Shown here: in pieces, positions 61,066 through 64,000 of the stretch | Numbering within the stretch: the stretch's first letter is position 1 | Layout: every line of letters begins with the position of its first letter | From: Lactococcus fujiensis JCM 16395 | Lineage (GTDB): Bacteria; Bacillota; Bacilli; Lactobacillales; Streptococcaceae | Assembly (NCBI RefSeq): GCF_002441655.1 | Contig: NZ_JXJU01000004.1 | Span: forward strand, 1 to 64,000 | DNA length: 64,000 nt | Direction of reading: 5' to 3' | Program-made: the position numbers and the translations under genes | The notes under the pieces: model-generated | The model's input: only the letters and a program-made list of their open reading frames with translations | What the model was told of the DNA's origin: nothing | Databases searched by the model: none

Positions 61066-61317
61066 TACAAAAAGTCAGTTTTTACGTATTAAATTTTGAG
61101 AGGAAAATCATATGCTTTGCACACTTGATATTCAATCCTGCTGAAGTTACATTCATTTCCAATTAATATTGAATATTTTGATTTCCTAATTAACTTTTGA
61201 CCAGGATTGTTTAATCTTATTCGGTTGATATTCTAAACTAAAGATTTTAAGTAATTGAGACTTGCCTTCTAACCTATAAAAATTTATGTTAAATATACAT
61301 AATATTTATTTTCAGCT

Positions 61318-61378
61318 TTTTTCTTTTTTGTTCTTAAAAAAAAAACAAAAAAGAAAAACACTGTGCAATTGCACAGTG
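61318..61378 (-). terminator. Double terminator of hup
   Basis: First a perfect 20-base palindrome CACTGTGCAATTGCACAGTG (61359-61378), then a 15-bp stem of AACAAAAAAGAAAAA (61344-61358) with its complement at 61318-61332. The second is almost pure purine against pyrimidine. Confidence 0.8.
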
Positions 61379-61398
61379 CCAGTATTTCTTAACTTAAA

Positions 61399-61674
61399 TT
61401 ATTTAACTGCGTCTTTCAATGCTTTACCAGCTTTGAATGCAGGAACAACAGTTGCATCGATTTTGATTGCTGCGCCAGTTTGAGGGTTGCGTCCTTCACG
61501 AGCTGCACGAGCGCGAGTTTCGAAAGTACCAAAACCAATAAGTTGTACTTTTTCACCTTTTGAAAGGAATTCTGTAACTGCTTCACCAAAAGCGTTAACT
61601 GCTTTTTCTGAATCTTTTTTAGTCAAACCAGTTTTTGCTGCAACTTCAGCGATAAGATCTTGTTTGTTAGCCAT
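61399..61674 (-). CDS. hup: DNA-binding protein HU
   Basis: 91 residues, normal HU length. [20 protein letters not shown] is the dimerisation part; [20 protein letters not shown] is the DNA-binding arm. It compacts the nucleoid. The start at 61674 is chosen over an ATG six codons earlier, which lies in the GGAGG ribosome-binding site. Confidence 0.96.
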   Translation of the reverse strand: MANKQDLIAEVAAKTGLTKKDSEKAVNAFGEAVTEFLSKGEKVQLIGFGTFETRARAAREGRNPQTGAAIKIDATVVPAFKAGKALKDAVK

Positions 61675-61723
61675 TTTAAAAATGTCCTCCATTAATTTTT
61701 TACCTTTTACTTAGGCACTGTTT

Positions 61724-61752
61724 ATTCTACCAAATATCGCCCGTCTTTGCAA
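61724..61752 (-). promoter_or_regulatory. hup promoter
   Basis: Minus-strand TTGCAA (61747-61752), 17 bases, TGG-TAGAAT (61724-61729). Confidence 0.7.
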
Positions 61753-61774
61753 GCTAAATCGGCTTTTTAAGGCT

Positions 61775-61794
61775 GTTTTTCAGTGTTTTTCAGT
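61775..61794. repeat. Tandem GTTTTTCAGT repeat
   Basis: GTTTTTCAGT occurs twice in a row, between ypmS and the hup promoter. Confidence 0.6.
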
Positions 61795-61830
61795 ATTTTT
61801 TTCGTATTTAAGTTGTTTTTTGATGTTTCA

Positions 61831-62496
61831 TCATTTTTTCATCAAGTCGAAAGTAAAATTTCCATTTGTTAAATCGATTTGATTGGTCTTGAGGTACAAA
61901 TTGTCTGCCAGGATCAATTTATTTAAGTGGATGATGACTTGACTCGTTGAAGACTTTACTTCAACAAAATCAGGTAATTGATAAGATTTCAACATTTGTA
62001 AAATTGCGGAAGTGGGTAAACTTAAAGTTCCTGCTGATATACTCGTCACCGTCAAGGAAATTGCTCCATCAGATAAAGCCAGTGGTTCAAAATAGAGATA
62101 CAAAGGTACTTTTGTTCCTAAAATTTTATAGTCAATATTCACAACAGCTTGTTGTTCAGAAATATAAAATTTGTAACTCATTCCATCTTTTTGATATTTT
62201 TTTAAGTAAGAATTCACTAATTCATTTACTTGTGAAGTCGTTGTATTAATTGTTGCAACTTTTTGATTTGTACTTGCACTTGTTGAACTGGTCTGATTCA
62301 AGGTGGCAGAGTCACGTGTCCCAGTAATTCGGATCCCGACAAATGCAACAAGAGCTAAGTTGAAAGCCAACAAGAGTAGAAATAAGATTTTCCAGATTTT
62401 GAATGAAGATGTCGCTTTTGTATCTTCTTTTTCAATATTGGGCTTTTCTAGATTTTTGCCTCTATTTTTCCTAGAAATTGAAATTTTTTTGTCCAT
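61831..62496 (-). CDS. YpmS family protein (DUF2140)
   Basis: 221 residues: a basic N-terminus, one membrane helix at about 34-55 (ILFLLLLAFNLALVAFVGIR), then an extracellular domain. The ending NLYLKTNQIDLTNGNFTFDL is typical of YpmS. No function is known; the gene follows the GDSL hydrolase as in Bacillus (ypmR-ypmS). AAGGAAG precedes the ATG. Confidence 0.85.
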   Translation of the reverse strand: MDKKISISRKNRGKNLEKPNIEKEDTKATSSFKIWKILFLLLLAFNLALVAFVGIRITGTRDSATLNQTSSTSASTNQKVATINTTTSQVNELVNSYLKKYQKDGMSYKFYISEQQAVVNIDYKILGTKVPLYLYFEPLALSDGAISLTVTSISAGTLSLPTSAILQMLKSYQLPDFVEVKSSTSQVIIHLNKLILADNLYLKTNQIDLTNGNFTFDLMKK

Positions 62497-62533
62497 TTTC
62501 TTCCTTTATAATTCGCTTATAATTTGCTCGAAA

Positions 62534-63373
62534 TTAGTGGTTTATTTTTTCATAACTTTTAAAAACAGCATCAGCCATAATTTGATAACCCGTGTTGTTA
62601 GGGTGGAAATGGTCACCTGTGTAAAGTAGATTGTTGGAAACGTCTGTCGTTTCATCAGTGCTACTGGTGGATTCCTCAACGGCTTGTCCGCTCGTCCCCT
62701 TATATAACAAATCATTGATTGGAACAAAATAAGCATCTGCTTGTGAATTAACCACTTCTTCAGTTGCCTGATTCCAATTATTGATTACGTCTTGCATGAC
62801 GGTAATATCTGGAAAATTAAGGTAAAAAGGGTTATAAATTCCTAAAACATAAATCTGAGCTTTTGAATTCGAATGGCGGATCTGAGCGAAAATTTTCTTT
62901 AGGCGACTTTGATATTCTTGAGCTGGCTTAACAAAGTCATTTTCGTTCATGTTTGAGATATTCGCTATATTTTCTCGGAGGACTTTCATGACGTCATTTC
63001 CACCGACCGTAATCGTAATGACATCTGCTGATTTCAAGCCAGCCTCGATGTCAGCTTTGCTCGTCATTCGTGAATAAATCTGAGCACTTGTATCCCCGGC
63101 TTTACCAAAATTTTGTATCTTCACTGTCGCATTTGATTTATTCTCTATTTTTTTGGCAAAAAGAGGTACAAATCCGCCCTGATTTGTCGCATCTCCAATT
63201 CCTTCAGTTAATGAATCTCCAAGTGCAGCATAGTGAATGGTTCTTGAAGTTATTTTATTCTGCCGACTACTAGCAAATTCATCGCCCGCCTTAGGGATTG
63301 CAAGCCATAAAATTGAGAAGATAAGCAAAATTGCTAGCAATAAGCCAGCAAGTGTATTGAATATTTTTTTCAT
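62534..63373 (-). CDS. SGNH/GDSL hydrolase, YpmR-like, secreted or anchored
   Basis: 279 residues: N-terminal hydrophobic segment (LAGLLLAILLIFSILWLAI), then the SGNH fold with S54 in ALGDSLTEGIG, glycine of block II in NFGKAGDTS, N in VGGNDVMK, and catalytic D and H in GDHFHPNNTGY. It is a lipase/esterase-type enzyme acting outside the membrane; substrate unknown. It starts one base after degV. Confidence 0.88.
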   Translation of the reverse strand: MKKIFNTLAGLLLAILLIFSILWLAIPKAGDEFASSRQNKITSRTIHYAALGDSLTEGIGDATNQGGFVPLFAKKIENKSNATVKIQNFGKAGDTSAQIYSRMTSKADIEAGLKSADVITITVGGNDVMKVLRENIANISNMNENDFVKPAQEYQSRLKKIFAQIRHSNSKAQIYVLGIYNPFYLNFPDITVMQDVINNWNQATEEVVNSQADAYFVPINDLLYKGTSGQAVEESTSSTDETTDVSNNLLYTGDHFHPNNTGYQIMADAVFKSYEKINH

Positions 63374-63374
63374 C

Positions 63375-64000
63375 TTATTCGTAACTAATCATAATAGCCC
63401 AAGCTCCTGGACCTGTGTGTGTGGCAATCGTTGAATTTGTATCGAGAACTGAAATTGGTTTTTCAACATATTTTTGTAATGTTTCTTTCGCATGAGTTGA
63501 AAATTCCAAACTTTCAACATGAGAGATTCCGATTTCTTTGATCTTCCGACCAGATTCGCTCATGATTTTAGCCAAATCATCAAGCCAACGGTAGAATGTT
63601 TTCGATCCACGTCCACGAACAAGTGTCCCCAATTCGTGATCGCGTAATGTTCCGATAACTCGAATGTTTAACAAGGTACCAAAGAGTCCCGTCATCCGAC
63701 TCACCCGGCCACCTTTAACCATATTTTCAAGCGTTGAAAAGCCAATGTATAATTCAGTATTTTCACGTGTTTTTTTAATGGACTCTAAAATTTCTTCTTT
63801 ACTATGCCCTTCCTTTGCCATTGCAGCTGCCTGAACAACTTGGAATTTGAGCGCCTGATCCGTAAAATCAGAATCAATTACTGTAATATCTTTCCCTGAT
63901 AACAAACTCCCTTGTCGGGCAGCCTCAACTGTTCCAGATAAAATATCTGTCAGATGGATTGAAATAACTTGATCACCATCTGCGGCTAGTTCATCATAAA
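63375..64000 (-). CDS. DegV family fatty-acid-binding protein, 5' end missing
   Basis: The frame is open to the window edge; 208 residues are visible and the N-terminus lies outside. VISIHLTDILSGTVEAARQG and VIDSDFTDQALKFQVVQAA are DegV signatures, with the serine of the SGT-type loop that contacts the fatty-acid carboxylate. DegV (FakB-type) proteins bind fatty acids for phosphorylation by FakA. First of the visible degV-GDSL-ypmS cluster. Confidence 0.9.
   Translation of the reverse strand, partial: YDELAADGDQVISIHLTDILSGTVEAARQGSLLSGKDITVIDSDFTDQALKFQVVQAAAMAKEGHSKEEILESIKKTRENTELYIGFSTLENMVKGGRVSRMTGLFGTLLNIRVIGTLRDHELGTLVRGRGSKTFYRWLDDLAKIMSESGRKIKEIGISHVESLEFSTHAKETLQKYVEKPISVLDTNSTIATHTGPGAWAIMISYE

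Noticed and set aside
61112-61144. Ten-codon frame MLCTLDIQSC with AGAGG upstream
   Set aside because: No promoter, no terminator of its own and no recognisable family; short frames like this are expected by chance.
61133-61209. CAATCCTG/CAGGATTG inverted repeat as ends of a small transposon
   Set aside because: Only 8 bp, no target duplication and no transposase trace; could be chance in an AT-rich gap.
63375-63382. TACGAATA, a match to the lactococcal ComX (Cin) box
   Set aside because: It lies on the last codons of degV (Tyr-Glu-stop) directly before the GDSL gene; sequence is explained by coding and no -25 context is seen.

Overview
The window reads as a chromosomal segment of a Lactococcus. 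Gene content and order (mecA-tagO/rgpG-sufCDSUB, murA-epuA, spx-yktA-suhB, ypsA/recU-pbp1A, pflA-DUF1803-ppaC, murJ/murE, degV-ypmR-ypmS-hup, PepO and PepT) are typical of Lactococcaceae and Streptococcaceae. The proteins resemble the Lactococcus lactis versions as I remember them but are clearly not identical, so another Lactococcus species is likely. This comes from recall, not an alignment. I see no rRNA, tRNA, complete IS element or CRISPR array.

Positions 1-5200 are the integrase end of an AT-rich temperate element (prophage, remnant or phage-inducible island) sitting next to the 3' end of sufB. It has a divergent CI/Cro switch with repeated operators. Cro-like, small DNA-binding and BRO/KilAC antirepressor genes run left. 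CI, an ImmA-like protein, a three-helix membrane protein and a tyrosine integrase run right. At the far left a DUF2188 gene and a cut-off Xre gene share an operator region. The other end of the element lies outside the window.

Positions 5264-23739 hold housekeeping blocks, mostly on the minus strand: the SUF iron-sulfur operon, the cell-wall glycan primer transferase with MecA, a glutamine-type ABC pair, a lipid kinase, rpoB-rpoC with a long leader, and an alkyltransferase-like repair protein. Positions 23733-39787 hold peptidases (pepO, pepT), peptidoglycan genes (murJ, murE), recQ, a permease, inorganic pyrophosphatase, pflA, gdhA under a consensus promoter with a CodY-box-like spacer, and trigger factor. 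Positions 40000-54900 hold an efflux pump with tandem operators, murA-epuA, spx and followers, ypsA/recU/pbp1A, an MBL hydrolase, an AcmA-like autolysin, cysK, a peptide-binding lipoprotein, an NlpC/P60 protein and a NifS-type desulfurase.

The accessory part is 55206-61024: a giant WxL-type surface protein gene broken by two frameshifts, then what I read as a guanidine-III (ykkC-III) riboswitch controlling a tiny three-helix membrane protein. The riboswitch has a visible expression platform: eight bases overlapping the aptamer 5' strand are perfectly complementary to the ribosome-binding site. The window closes with hup, ypmS, a GDSL hydrolase and a cut-off degV.

Two window-wide patterns stand out. 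Several genes (murJ, murE, the lipid kinase, the MFS pump, nearly recQ) have a -10 box about six bases before the start codon and so probably give leaderless mRNAs. A 14-16 bp palindrome of the type TGTCAGYRCTGACA recurs about eight times, inside and between genes.
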